DNA from: Hyaloperonospora brassicae
Taxonomy: Eukaryota; Oomycota; Peronosporomycetes; Peronosporales; Peronosporaceae
DNA: 64,000 bases
Direction: 5' to 3'
Assembly: GCA_947650285.1 (NCBI GenBank)
Contig: CANTFL010001420.1
Coordinates: 1-64,000 of the forward strand
In this document: positions 1 through 11,979 of the stretch, in pieces
Numbering within the stretch: position 1 is the stretch's first letter
Layout: each line of letters begins with the position of its first letter
Notes under the pieces: generated by a model
What the model was told of the DNA's origin: nothing
Database searches by the model: none
The model's input: only the letters and a program-made list of their open reading frames with translations
Program-made: the position numbers and the translations under genes

Positions 1-30
1 AATTTTCATGTAACGGGATGCCCTGTTACA
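1..30 (-). repeat. LTR terminus of a Ty3/gypsy element extending off the left edge
   Basis: Positions 9-30 form the same 22-nt palindrome (TGTAAC-type arms) that starts the LTRs of the two full elements in this window. Read on the minus strand it is the first bases of an LTR. The element body therefore lies to the left of the window, and the bases after 30 are flank. A solo LTR is equally possible. Confidence 0.6.
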
Positions 31-3000
31 TAGTCCGGGTACCACAATAATTAGGCTTTATTCCACTTTTCACATCATTCTTCGTTTTACCTCTTTACAG
101 CCGTCCTTGGTAACTTTACATGGTGGGAACTGTTAGCTTAGCTGTACATATTCTTCGCTGTCACTTCTTCTTATATATCTATTCGTTTTATCTCTCGCCT
201 TCGCTGGGACATGCAACAGAGCCGTCCCTCCTGGTGTTTGAGGCTCTATTCGTCAAGCTAACTTCTCGACCAGACCCTTCTATCTTTTCCTCAAGATAGA
301 CGGACCGTATCAAACTAATATTGCACGGTAGGATCCAGTAATCCTCTTTCAAAGTTCCCGAGTCAATCCAATTTTTACAACAAGTCTTAAGGAGCTGAAA
401 TGTCTACTGACCACTTTCTTCGATTAAGTCGACGCCCAGTAAGCCATGATAAATAAAATAAACCTCTTCAAAAAGTTTTGCAAGTCAACGTACCCACAAA
501 GAAAATATGTAGAAATATTTGCTGATTATGTACAAGCCTGCTGATCCGTTCGTACAATTGGGCAGGCCAAATCTAATCACTTGCGTCGTGACAATGGTGG
601 GACACTCCATTAATCTTCATATATTCAGCATGAGCTATATAAATTGCATGGATCAGCCTATTAATATTAATTGCTCAAGTTTAACAGTCCACAATACCAC
701 ATTGGTCTTTAGACTGTCCACGAAACCTCCAGCTGGTTCTGGGTTCAATGAGGTAGATTGAGCCTTCGTAACAGCAAAATGGATCATATGAGACGGTCTC
801 ACGCAGACAAGCTTTGTCATATGAATCGCAATGTGTCAAAGTGCAAAAAACTTTGTTTGGACAACCAACATCAGATAAGTCGTCCGCTAGAATTCATGGC
901 AGAAATCCAAACTGATCACACTCACTTCGAGAGAAGTCTTACCCTTAAATTCGCCGCCGCCACCCAGCCGCATAAATCAGTCAAGAGAATTAATACAGTA
1001 TTTGATCGGTACCGGGTTCTTCTTTGGTGTCTGAAAGACAAGCTGAACAAGGCTATCCGCGATTGCGATCCGCTCCTTGACTCCGTCGTTAGTCTTTCTT
1101 TCGAAATACTCCCAGCAGTGATTCAGCTGGTCGCGACCGCTGCTCCCGCCGCGAGCTTAGCCACCCCGCCTCACAAGCGTCTTTGAAGGAGCCTTCTCCG
1201 GATCCATCTACCGCTAATTCCAGCAAATGGCTCCGGACAAAAAATAATTGAGTTCGTCTGCCACTACTTCTATTATATATCTTTAGTACAAACCCCGAAG
1301 AGATCTCCTGGCCTTTGCTTGGATTCCACTTGAGCTTCCTGAACGTCAAGTCTTTGCGCTCTAAATAATGGCGTCTGTTGAGTCGAATCCTCTGTAATTT
1401 AGTCCAAGAGCCTTGGGTATAATGGATCTTAAAAGTGTTCCTTTGTAGACCTCTCGCAAGCCCGTTCTTCGATGAGTCGTTTCATTAAGACTGCCTCTGC
1501 GTCTGATGCGTCCCGTTTGCCTGTTGTCGTGGACTCCTTCATCCAGAATCCTCCCCCCCTCTTCATTGAATCTATAATGACTTAATCTCCACCTAGTTGT
1601 TCATAGTAAATATGCTTGGTGAAGCCTCCAGCGTTTCTGGTAGCACTATCAGCGTAGCTAACAAAGATCGCAACTTGGTGTATGATCTCCCTTCTTTTTA
1701 ATAGTGTTCAAGGTTCTACAGCCGATCAATTTCGGGCATCCCCAGGGATCATAACAATAATGTGAATGCGTCCCCTGGTACAGTGATCAAGTTGTCACAT
1801 GGTCCGAGAAGCGGGTTAGCTTGATCTGCCTTACGGATCTGTACTTCAAGAATTTCTAAATGTATTTCCTAAATTTTTTATGGTACTCAATCACAAAAAA
1901 TGTGTCTCCGAGGTCCACACCAGATGCCACCTACTGAATACCTCGCTTGGTCACCTAGGCGCAGATTACGTCCCAATACGTCTAAACCCCTGGTCGATCC
2001 GATTTAATTTGGTCAAATCAATCTCAAGAAGTCGGTCGTAAGCTTCCGTACTCTGCTAAATATACTCCAATTTTGTGTGGATTGCGACGCGTAGGCATTG
2101 TGAAAGACCACGCACTTGTTGTCCATTACTTCCCATACCTGACCTGCGACATCGGGAAATCGATCTGTCACAATATTTCCGTCAGCTCAAGAACAGTTAA
2201 TTCAAGATAAGCCCCGCTAGAAAGCGATTTTTGTCATATTGCAGGGGGTGATCTCCGGGCAGTGCGAAATCTACATCTTGCTATATCCTGTATACTTATA
2301 CCTCTCAACAGCGAGGGGTAGCGCAATTGGGCATCGGTCTTGGTTGCGAGCGCCTTAACATTCTAAAAAATGCCCTAAGCGTTGTAAGTGATGATTACCG
2401 CCCATTTTTGCGCATCCAATTTCGTAAATCGTTATCCCAGCATCCTAGATCTCTGATCCCACACCTACCGGGAAAAAAATCCGGCGGTGACCTTTATAGG
2501 ACTTCATTTGATCAATTTGTTACAATTTCTTGATATCATTTGCTGTCATGTTATAAATTTGTCTTCTTTTTATGGGCTTTTGGTCGCGATTCGTATCTCG
2601 ATGTTCCCTAGTTGCCATAATCATCAAACAAATTAGCCTTCTAGCATTTTCTGCGTAGCCACGCTGTCCATTTTGTCATTTCCTTTAACATACCCTCAGT
2701 CCACTGGACCTGCAATACTTCCTCGTAGGATTGCATCGCCTCAAATTGGTTTCTATTGGCACGACCGCGATCAATGTCAATAAATACAGCGCCACCATTT
2801 AGATCCTTCTCCTTGACATAACCAAATTAATGTATTCTTTCCAATCGATAAAAAATTGTCGATGCACTTGTTCGACACATGTCTTTTGACCGTATCTTAC
2901 CTCGGCGATCTTCTAAAATTCGAATTCGTTATCTTCCATTTCAGTCTCCCAGACATATTCTAGTAGATCCCCTATATCAGTACCGACTCAAACCGCTTTC

Positions 3001-3060
3001 ATTTCTTTCAATGTATAAGTCGGCGATCAGGAAGATTCTCACTCGTTTCAACTTCGATGC
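31..3060. other. Gene-free decayed DNA
   Basis: No convincing coding region is seen on either strand. Open stretches are under 145 codons, have no family motifs and show no coding-like composition. Scattered minus-strand peptides around 2600-2850 look vaguely like degenerate retroelement protein but carry many stops and cannot be assigned. The stretch is probably old transposon debris. Confidence 0.4.
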
Positions 3061-3065
3061 ACAAG

Positions 3066-3575
3066 TGGTGGAGTGGTGATCTAAATTTCCTTGTGATCCC
3101 GACTCTCCACTGGCGCCCGGACGACCGACTAACGGAGGCGGTACCCCGATTACGTGTTCTGTATGTTCTTGCTCACCTTGTGTACCCGTCAGTGGGGCGG
3201 GTTGCGCTCTTCTTGGTGGACTTAAGCTGAAACTGAACTTGACCGTCTTAGGGATAGGTCTTGATCGGGTGGAAATGCTTCACCCGGTCAAATGTAGGTG
3301 CGGATCGCGTGGAAGTTCTTTATCGGTCGCAAGTTAACTTGGGCGCTTTCCCAAAGTCGTATTTGCCAGGGGTGATGCTTGATACGCGAGCCTTCTGACC
3401 ACTTGAGCCGTCTCGCGATCTTGAATCTGAATTGTAGGGTTCATTGCGTCCTATCGCAGTTGATGGGGGGTGAGAATTGACTTTCCGCCTGGCCAAACAA
3501 TTCAAGGGCAAAGTTCGCTGAGACGTGGGTGACTCTCTATTCAACGGGGGGCCAAAGATCCTGCCCGGGAGAAGT
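3066..3575 (+). repeat. Dispersed repeat, copy A (possible LTR)
   Basis: This stretch shares ordered blocks with 11263-11810: a GTGGTGGAGTG start, a block reading CTCACCTTGTGTACCCGTC, and an end block TCTATTCAACGGG followed by GGCCAAA and GATCC. The blocks are in the same order and similarly spaced, so the two are diverged copies of one repeat. TG near the start and CA at TCTATTCA fit an LTR of roughly 480-520 bp. However, homology runs past that CA in both copies, so LTR status is unproven. Confidence 0.45.
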
Positions 3576-3736
3576 CAACGCGTGTCTTTCGTTGCAAATT
3601 CAATTTGTTGCATATCAATCAACCAAATCCGAACCATATGACTATGCCTATCTGTTCGCTAGGTCAACTGTTGTGCACCGCCTGTCTATGTCATTCATCT
3701 CTTACCTCATGTGGTCCACATCAGATACTCCGTAGT

Positions 3737-3796
3737 GGATCGCCTCATACCGGATCGCACAGTACTGGATCGCAGAGTGCCGGATCGCAGAGTACC
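3737..3796 (+). repeat. 15-bp tandem repeat, four units
   Basis: GGATCGC recurs at 3737, 3752, 3767 and 3782, exactly 15 bp apart. The unit is close to GGATCGCAGAGTACC and the copies differ by a few bases. It lies in non-coding repeat DNA. Confidence 0.8.
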
Positions 3797-3874
3797 TTAA
3801 TGATCCAAAACTTCGATCGCAGATCGCGATCGGTCAATCTTCTATCCTTGACTATACTCCTTATTGACCGTTAG

Positions 3875-5124
3875 GTGGGTCACTATGCATAATTTTCACA
3901 GTCATTTCCTGTCACTCAGTCGTGTGACACCATCATTCGTGCTAACGGACCCATCTCCGTACGCGCTCCACCAATCAAATTAAGTTTCGCACTTAAGGCG
4001 GATCGCGCGATCCACACTTCCGTCATTCTTCCTTCGCGCTTCTCCACACATGCACTACCGTAAACAGCCTGTAAGGTTTGCCGGTGATCTCCAATAGTAT
4101 TGCGCACTTCCCATACAATATATGTATCGAAAAGGCACATGCCACGTATGCGCTATCTTTTGAGCGTACCTCTTCTTCATCTATTTCGGATACAAATACA
4201 CTTAATTAACAACCTCTATACCAGTAGGATAAAGACTTGCGTTTTGTCGGTCGGTCTGATCATAAAATTAAACCAATAGACGCCCGTGCACCGCAGCTCA
4301 AGCGCTCAATAATGCCTTTGTATGATAGAACGTTATGTGCTTTGATCCAAATCTGGTAATTAGTGCTTCGAAGAGGCAGGGCCGCTACTAGGGTAGATCA
4401 TAAAAAAACTGTGTGTAAAAGAGAAAAGTATACGTCGCCATGAGCTCGGTCTTTAGCGGTAGGCATCGCAAATGATATCTTTTCTGCGTACTCGTACCAC
4501 TCTCTTTAGTTTTTATCCGTGAGATACATCAATAGTGCTTTCGTCAAAGTTTGCACAATCCTTTTAGCCGTTCCATTTACCTGCGGTTCTAATTTCAGCT
4601 TAGCTCGCTGTATCAGTCCAACGATCTTGTTAAGCGTTTAAAAAAATAGACAATTATTCTGGTTCTCTTCAATAACGGATTACTATCATTGCACAAGATT
4701 GACTAAAGTGGACGTTTCGACGCATAGACGTGTCATGAAGACGTGGTAAGTACGCGGCATCATCTGCTCCTTGTGTCTGAATCCATTCGTCACGATCGCT
4801 TTCTCCTTCTTACGCTCATGACCTATGTGTGTCCACCAGGTATACATAACAAAGTCGGAGGCAATGATGCAGTACAAGTTGGCGATTGTTCAGCCAGACA
4901 TCGATATCGATGCATGTCCGACCTCATGACGAGCGAGGACTTCCGGCGGGGCCACGTGTATTGACTCTGCTGTAGACGCGTACGCCTTGGCCGGGTACCA
5001 TCACAGTTTCTAGCGTGCAGTGCAGCGCCTCGCGGGAGCGCGTCCGCTATCAGGCCAGTTCTCCAACCTAAACAGACAGCGCCAAGTCTTGTTTAAACCG
5101 CAACGTGGACATACAACACCATCA
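3875..5124. other. Intergenic, no gene recognised
   Basis: Short open stretches exist on both strands but none has recognisable motifs or splice-supported continuity. The interval ends at the stop codon of the MAPR-like gene on the minus strand. Confidence 0.4.
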
Positions 5125-6099
5125 CTAGCCAATGACCGGGACACGTACGATGGGATACTTTTTGTAGTAGAACGCCTTCGTCACAGCAAGTTCCTGTTTC
5201 TGATTCTCGTTAAAGTCCGAGACGTCGTCGTTTAGGTCCTATACAGTCGCAAGAACACTCACAGACGCGTGGTCAGTCGATCCAAGCTCGACACTGTCTG
5301 TTTGCCCGCAAAGAGCACTCTCCTTACGTCCGGCTTCAGTGACCCTAGTGCTAGAGCACGCGTACAAGCCTGCAAGGCACGCAGACAGATAGGCAACAGA
5401 TCATAAACAAACACACAAGAAGCTGCATGAGATCGAGGTCGTGCGCAATGCCGATGCACTGCATTGGCATTGCCTATCCCGTCTCAGCTGTACCTTTCCA
5501 GCAAAAATGTTGTACGACTGTCCCTTGGCATAGAAATTTGCTCCGGACGTCACGTCAACAACCTGTGGCAGCAGCAAACAACGACAATATATCAACGGGC
5601 TGCTTCTTGTCCCGTCTCGCTCGCCACGGCGTACCTTGCCACCAACTGCAAGCAGCAGAGGCTTGTCGCTGTCCGATCCGTCATACCTGCACATTGCATC
5701 CGCAGCAGCAGCAGCAGCAAAAGTAACCGCAGTAGCAGTGTCAGCGTCTAGGTAGTTTAGTATACATGCACACGCATCCGATCCACATCAGAGTACGTTC
5801 GTATATGTATACAATGTATGTCACCAGCATCCAGGTACGTTCGTGTTCATGCAGGTGGTATACTACAAGCAAGTTGTATGTACTTACAGACGAAGCTGGT
5901 CCAACGTATACGTCGGCAGCCCCTCTGCGTGTGCTACCGCCTCGTTCTCCGCGCTCTTGTCGCGTAGTAGCGCCGAAAAAGGATACGGACATTTGTATCC
6001 ACTAGTGACGAGGTATTGCTCGATCTGCGGCCAAAGCAGCGCCAGGAGCGCCACCACTAGCGCTGCGCCAAACACAAAGACGCGCTTCGAACGTGCCAT
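5125..6099 (-). CDS. Membrane-associated progesterone receptor (MAPR) / cytochrome b5-like haem-binding protein
   Basis: Five exons: 5888-6099, 5635-5686, 5494-5562, 5328-5369 and 5125-5238. Four introns have GT..AG ends (donors GTAAGT, GTACGC, GTACAG, GTAAGG). The exons join without a frame break into 162 residues. Residues 4-24 are a basic start (MARSKR) followed by one hydrophobic membrane span, as in the single-pass ER-anchored MAPR/PGRMC family. A cytochrome b5-like domain follows, with the family pattern TYTLDQL then YDGSD, LLLAVGGKV, DVTSG.NFY, YNIFAGK and TRALALGSLK. Known members bind haem axially and support sterol and P450 metabolism; that role here is inferred. The C-terminus reads YKKYPIVRVPVIG. 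The gene is head-to-head with a weak plus-strand ORF starting at 6249. Confidence 0.85.
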
Positions 6100-6248
6100 G
6101 TCAAGAGTCGGCGACCACTGGAGCTCGTTTGTCGTGGCACTTGGTGTGGTGCACACCCGCATCTACACAGCCACCTGCACCTTTTCGTATACCTGTGTGT
6201 GTGTAGCCATCTACCTTAGCGCTGCTTCAAACTCATCGAAAAGCCACA
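6100..6248. promoter_or_regulatory. Candidate bidirectional promoter interval
   Basis: These 149 bases separate the ATG of the MAPR-like gene (minus) from the ATG of a putative plus-strand gene. If the second gene is real, the two must share this short promoter. No TATA box or other definite element was identified. Confidence 0.3.
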
Positions 6249-6887
6249 ATGGACAACAACAACAACAACAACAACAACGAGGGGAAGCACAAGTGTGGAC
6301 GTCGACCAGCGCCTGAGCAGCTCCGACAGGACTTGCGGCGTGCGGATCAACCAGTGTGAATGGCTGCTGGTGGAGATGAGGCAGTCGCGGGTCTGTATTG
6401 AACTTTGCACACGCGTTGTACGACCCGTTTGCTGCTTTTCCACTCGATCTCATGTGTCGGTTAGGCAAACGCGAGTCTCAAGACGTTGTGTCGTGTAGCT
6501 GCCGTTCAACAGGTCGTGGTATTGTCAATGAAACAGGATGTACAGGTAATGTACCATTATGATGCGGCGTGCTGCCGAGTCTTCGGCGGGACTCTCTGGC
6601 TCGTGGATGGTACGGGATCTGCGCTAATGCGCTTCGACGGGATCCTCTTCTGCTACAACAAGAGCCAACGCGTGCTTACCAAGACGCTGATACTGGTTGA
6701 AGAGGCGCATGGACTAGAGGAGGTACGACTCATTAGTATCTGCTATACATGTGAGGCCTTACGTGCTTTCGAGGCGAGGATGCAAGCACCCAGCACGTGT
6801 GCAGACCTCTGCTTGCGAGGCGGACTTTCACGACGAGATGCAGACGCGTTGAATGAGCACAACTCTATCGTCGATCAGGCGAGGTAG
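6249..6887 (+). CDS. Putative spliced gene with Asn-rich N-terminus, unknown function
   Basis: The ATG at 6249 is followed by Asp, eight Asn codons (an AAC microsatellite) and a charged stretch (EGKHKCGRRPAPEQLRQD), then a stop at 6357. A second open segment in the same phase runs 6486-6887 and contains possible splice sites (GTAATG near 6550, GTACGA at 6721). A spliced gene is plausible, but exon borders could not be fixed and no family was recognised. It could also be chance open frame in a GC-balanced promoter region. Confidence 0.25.
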
Positions 6888-6894
6888 GCTCGTG

Positions 6895-8082
6895 CTAGCT
6901 CGCTATGGTTTTCGCATGCAAGAAGAGGAGAACGTTTCGAAGCGAGCAAAGTAGCAAGACACTAGTAGAGCTGACGTTTGCTGTGGGTGTAACCGATTGC
7001 TTGTGCGTTTTCTCGGCTCGATCGATCTCTTCCCGCAAGCTGTTGTTCTCGATGACATGCTCCTTCAAGTCCACACGTGCCTTTACCAGATCTTCTTTCA
7101 ATTGAGCACGGGACTTCTCAAGCTCTTGCATCTTCTCGGCTTCGCTTTGTTTCCATTTCTCACTCGCGCTTGACAACTCCGCCAGACTCTTTTCACTCGC
7201 TTCAGCCAAAACCTTGTACTTTGTCAAGCTTTTGGTAAGCGTCTTTCGTGACACAAGCGACGCTTGCACTTCGCGCTGAGCGTCGCGTAGTTGGACCTCC
7301 AACGCTGCCACGCGTTCAGCAGCTGCGACACTTGCCCCCTTTCGTAGCTGCTCACGCATGTGTGCGGCCTCCTTTTCCAGCAAAGCGAACTTATCGTCTA
7401 AAGCTTTTTTCTGCTCTTTAAGCCGCGCAAACTGTTCTTTCAATTGACCATGGGCCTCCTTAAGCTTCGTTAGTTCACTCACTGCTGCTTGCTTTTCCCT
7501 CTCAACAGCCAGAACTTGCGCTCCGCAAGTGGCTTCCTTCGCATCAAGCTTTTCGTATGCATCTTGCAGTTTCGTCTCGAGTGTCGTCACTTTCTTTGAC
7601 AAAATCTCCACTTCACGGCGGTCACGCTCCTCGCGCCCACTTTCCATGCGACGCGTCGACTCCATGAGTTTTAGCAAATTCGTATTGTCCAAGCGCACCG
7701 TGATCAGCTCTTGCTGGATCTTCTCCTCATTCTTGCGCAAGAAGTCAACCTCACGGACAGCCGAGTCTCTTTCGACTGTGAGACTCTGTACGCGCAACGC
7801 TGCAGATTCCAGCTTTGCCTCGCTTTTCGAGAGCATGTGCTGATGCTGCAACATCAGTGAGCTCAACTGATCCGTCTTCGACCGCAGACGTGCGAGCTCG
7901 TTCTCGGCGTTGGCGCATCGTTCCTCTGACGCTTCGTAGCGCTCTCTATTACACGCAGCTTCCACCTGAGCTTGCATCTGCGCCAACCGTGACTCCGAGC
8001 TTCTGGCACGTTCTTGGTCCAGAGCTTCACACACACGTGACACCTTGGTGCAGTTAGCTACACACTCCATATTCATACACAC
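6895..8082 (-). CDS. TPR/MLP-like coiled-coil protein, apparently truncated
   Basis: An uninterrupted 395-codon frame whose residues ~25-360 are almost entirely heptad-rich coiled coil (Glu/Lys/Gln/Leu-rich, no prolines). The section with FLRKNEEKIQQEL and NTNLLKLMES resembles the central coiled coil of nucleoprotein TPR/Mlp1, the nuclear-basket filament protein. TPR proteins usually exceed 1500 residues, so this would be a fragment. The last ~30 residues (after EKTHKQS) are hydrophobic and unlike the rest, which suggests the true coding end or a splice donor lies near 6990. No upstream exon was recognised beyond 8082. It could instead be another short coiled-coil protein. Confidence 0.55.
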   Translation of the reverse strand: MCMNMECVANCTKVSRVCEALDQERARSSESRLAQMQAQVEAACNRERYEASEERCANAENELARLRSKTDQLSSLMLQHQHMLSKSEAKLESAALRVQSLTVERDSAVREVDFLRKNEEKIQQELITVRLDNTNLLKLMESTRRMESGREERDRREVEILSKKVTTLETKLQDAYEKLDAKEATCGAQVLAVEREKQAAVSELTKLKEAHGQLKEQFARLKEQKKALDDKFALLEKEAAHMREQLRKGASVAAAERVAALEVQLRDAQREVQASLVSRKTLTKSLTKYKVLAEASEKSLAELSSASEKWKQSEAEKMQELEKSRAQLKEDLVKARVDLKEHVIENNSLREEIDRAEKTHKQSVTPTANVSSTSVLLLCSLRNVLLFLHAKTIAS

Positions 8083-9399
8083 GTTTCCAGCGCTAATGTA
8101 AATTCCATACTAAATTACGCCATGTAATATAAACCCCCATACACACAAAGACGCCACCAACCGTGCACACACATGCACCACTACCATGTGTGACATGAAG
8201 CAGCATGTTCAACCACCCACATGACCCATCACCCCCATACAAACTTCCATACACCTTCCATGTTTCCTCGCACTTCTCGCCTGTTATTAAATCAAGCCAA
8301 AAACCCCATACTGTTACATTAGGGAAACGATCGCACATACATATACCAAGTGAAAGACGTCACCGTTTCCCTTGGAGTGTGCCAGAGACGGTGGCCAATG
8401 TAGATGTGTGGACAACGCTTATGAAGCAAGCGTTTCACGTTCATAAACGCCTTCTGCACCCTGGCCTCCAGTCCTGGTTGAAGGCCTATGACGCGCAGGC
8501 GGTATCGAATAGTTGACCATACCGTGAACAGCATATTCGATGACCTGTACGAAATTTATCAATAGGCTCTAGCGACAGTTGAAGAGGATAGAGATCTGCT
8601 TGCCTAAGTAATTACGTACCCGGCTACTCCATCCACGCACAGAAACAGTTTTTTACAAACCTTCGATAGTCGATGTCGAAAGCGAATGTATTTCAAAGCC
8701 ATCATCTGAACGCGTTATGAAGCCTCAACAATCATAGTAGTTAATCTACATTCCATAAGAGCTCCTTTCAATGTTTCTTATATTTCCCATTTATGTATGT
8801 ACTTCTTTACACTTTAGTAGATATCTGTCCGTTAGTTAAAAGCCGTGATTTGCTGGAATTTTCGGTCTATTTTTCCGTGTACCCCGCACACTGGTATGGA
8901 AATGGTGTTGGGAATCGTTTTGTGATAGCTCAGGTATCACCTGTCGCGTCATTTTCGAAGGAGCATCCGTTGGGGTGGAGCGGGTTCAGAAGACGAATAA
9001 TCTTATCGGAATCCAACTTGTACTGTGTGCAATTTGAGCAGTCATCTTCATCTTCGGCGCGCTCACCCTGGTCAGTCCCTTTGTCATATGTATCTCTGTG
9101 TTGTAATATATTTTTTCTTTGTCTTGTTTCTAATTTTTACGCTCGATCCAGGGTCGCTAGACTGCTTCTTTTTGTAAACAATCCGGCTCTCAAAGTCTAT
9201 GGGCAGCGGATTTATGATCGTCTGCCATCATGATAAACACCTGAAACTTACAGGTGTTAACTATGTGTTCAATCGATGTAGTATAATGAGTACCTGCCAA
9301 TATTATCCTGTCACAACAATCGGACTTTTACTTTTTGCAAAGTTTTAGTTAAAAGGCAACCCTCACTTTATGTTTCGTCCTTTGTCACATGTAGGAGTA
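8083..9399. other. Intergenic, no gene recognised
   Basis: AT-rich flank between the coiled-coil gene and a decayed retroelement. A plus-strand open stretch at 8793-9233 has no motifs and no coding-like composition. It may contain the downstream integrase part of the decayed element, but nothing could be aligned by eye. Confidence 0.3.
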
Positions 9400-10700
9400 T
9401 ATAAACTGTCTAAGATCGCAATTTTACTATAGATATGTGTCGCCACAACCGTACGCTTGTCGCTTTACCGTCAGTTTTGCCTCGAACTTGTTAGATCACC
9501 AAATTTGATAAGCCACAAACTGATGACGCGTCACCTTGTCTAACTTGCCAGCAGGATGTGATATAAATCAGCACTCGATACTCTGCTTCATACATAATCA
9601 AATCCGAAGTGTACTTGGAGTCCGCCGCCACGATCTTTCACTCTGAGAGTTGTCATACACCAGCACTATCCGCTCCGCGCTTCTTATATACCTGAAAGGG
9701 ACCGTCAATTCTGACTACCATCAGTCGCTCGTTTTTACCGATTGTCGAAGTGGAGAAACCAATGCTCTATCTGTATTCCTTTTAGGAATAGTCAGGACTG
9801 ATACTTCATATAATTACTCTCGATGTGTGATACTCGCGTCCATCGTCGTTCGGATCTCGTCTTCTCCCTTTTCGCACTTGCAGATCTATATTATCTACAT
9901 TGAAAATAATGCTGCCCATTTTTTTAACCGCCCCTAAATTGGGACGATTGCGGCAAAAAAGCCAAGTTCTAAAAGCGGCTCAAAACCTTGATCTCTCGCG
10001 TAAGCAAAATAACGGAGCATATATCTAGGATCTGGGGGATATCCAGCACATTTTTCTACACCATATTGTAGTTAGTATAACTGGCTTTCTTCGTGCTACT
10101 TGCAAACGTCACCGGTAGATGTACATCATCGTAACTTTGTAACAAAGCTGCAAAAATATGCTCACTTGCTTGCATATACCACGATCACCGGAGGTCGCTC
10201 TGGAAACAAGTGTTCGAGGTCCGGATCTCGGGAGAGCTTCACTTGCAGCATTGGAAATGCGATCGTGGCCTTTTTCCATTGATATCTGCCTTCGCTTTCT
10301 ACATCGCTCCCGGTATCTCGTACGTGGTCTACAATGCGGGTATATCCATCGGCTGTCCCGAGGCTCAGGTCTGTGTTTACTTGTCAGACCGATCCATTCG
10401 ATTTGTTAAAATGGCGGAATGCATACATTTTTGCTTCCCGCAACTCGTATATCACCGATTCGTAGATTGAAAAATCTATAAATGAGCTGCTGTAGTAATC
10501 TGGGCTTCTTATAAAGTACTTCATCGCAAGTAGAGTATGCGGTCATGAGATATTCACTAGAGCTCCGAGATTATTCAAATGAGCTTCCATTCCTGCTAAC
10601 GAATCTTGATGTCCTCAAGCATCCACTTTATGACGTTCCCAGAAATGTTCTGCAAGGCTGATCGTCAGGTTCCACTTATCAGAAACTTTTAGTATTCTTG
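9400..10700 (-). pseudogene. Decayed Ty3/gypsy pol (RT thumb and RNase H)
   Basis: The minus strand from 10700 to 10200 reads as the RT thumb/connection of oomycete gypsy elements (YYSSSFIDFSIYESVIYEL, then KKATIAFPML and PPVIVVYASK). Further on, 9770-9440 reads as an RNase H domain (VVRIDGP, YEAEYRVL, CGLSNLVI). Stops interrupt both. At least two RNase H stops are TGA where the family has Trp (TGG), and an Arg codon is TAA-like. Sequence similarity is only at the protein level, so this is an old copy. It belongs to a different lineage from the two full elements in the window. Confidence 0.65.
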
Positions 10701-11262
10701 CTACCTTCTTTTCAGGAAGTACCACGTTTCCATGGAATCTGCATGTCCTCGATGTCGGATCGATGTCTCAATACTGACGGCCTTCGATCCGAATCTGATT
10801 CAACTTATGTGGAACCGTCACTTAATTCTGGCGATACAGTAGTTGTCTCATCAGTAAAGCCCATGTGGGCCTATGGCTGCTTGCGCAATCGAGATCCGGG
10901 ACGTAAATGATTAGTGCTTCTGCACGTTTAGCAACGACAAATAAAAACTTGTTGTTTAGCAACTTAAAGCTCGTCTTGATGTTCACTGTCACCCTCAGCA
11001 TTGCTAAGATTCATAGGATCAGGCTGGGAGGACGCTGACGTGATCATGAAGCCCGCTCGGATAGAGCTTAGGTTATACCTATGCTAACCAAGATTAGCGA
11101 TTTTAAAGATATAATTCGCATTGAGAGCTCGTCGACACCTTCGTCCAAGGTAGTTGAGTGTCCACGAAGCACCTTCAGGTCTGGCTGGCCCAAGACGAAG
11201 ACCTTCCATAAACCTCGTAACATGAACTACCCTTGGGAGAGGGTCGATCTGCATAGTTGTGT

Positions 11263-11830
11263 GGTGGAGTGGGTCGCCAAAATCGATTGGTGTGACTCCA
11301 AACCGCCCACTGTGCCGGACTGCCGACTTGAGGAGGGGGTACTCCTATTCCGCTTGGATCTTAAACTCACCTTGTGTACCCGTCGGCTTGGCGGGTATCA
11401 CTCTTCGGAGGACGTGGCGATGGAGTTAGATGTCGGTCTTGGTGTGTGTCGACCTTGGGGGGGCCCGAGTGGATATGCTTCAGTCAAGGTCCAGTTAGGG
11501 CAGCCACTCGGTCAACTTGGTTGAAAGTGGACTTATAACCAGAGTTTTCAGGGCTAGTAGCGCCTGGCCTTTGCTTGTCTCAGGGGTGTTAACCGCCTGG
11601 CCTTTATGTGTCTCAGGGGTGTCCACCGCCTGGCCTTTATGTATCCTCTCCCTTACCACTAGGGTATGGAGACCGCTTCCTATAGTGAAATTGAGTTGTG
11701 GGGTGCTAATCCACGAACCAACAGGCCAATATACTCCCTGGGGTTCTATTTGCACTTGAGTCTTACCAGCACTGTCTATTCAACGGGTGGGCCAAATAGA
11801 TCCCTGGCCCGGAACAGGTTGGTAGACTTA
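11263..11830 (+). repeat. Dispersed repeat, copy B (possible LTR)
   Basis: Shares the ordered blocks described for 3066-3575, including CTCACCTTGTGTACCCGTC at about 11370 and TCTATTCAACGGG near 11776. It contains an internal 33-bp tandem array that copy A lacks. Confidence 0.45.
11561..11656 (+). repeat. 33-bp tandem repeat, three units
   Basis: CGCCTGGCCTT recurs at 11561, 11594 and 11627, exactly 33 bp apart. Each is followed by a T-rich stretch and TCTCAGGGGTGT. The copies are nearly identical, so the array is recent relative to the surrounding repeat. Confidence 0.85.
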
Positions 11831-11979
11831 CAATCTTCTTGGCTCACGAGACGTGTGGCTTAGATCGCAAATTGAGTAGTCTTTGATAATGTCCTATCCT
11901 TTAAACTCCTTTACTCTGTACTTGCCTTACGCCTGGACTCACTATGATGAGTGGTCAGGGACGCTTGATCTTGATAGTC

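Noticed and set aside
1..30. Terminator hairpin
   Set aside because: The palindrome matches LTR ends of the two full elements, which explains it better.
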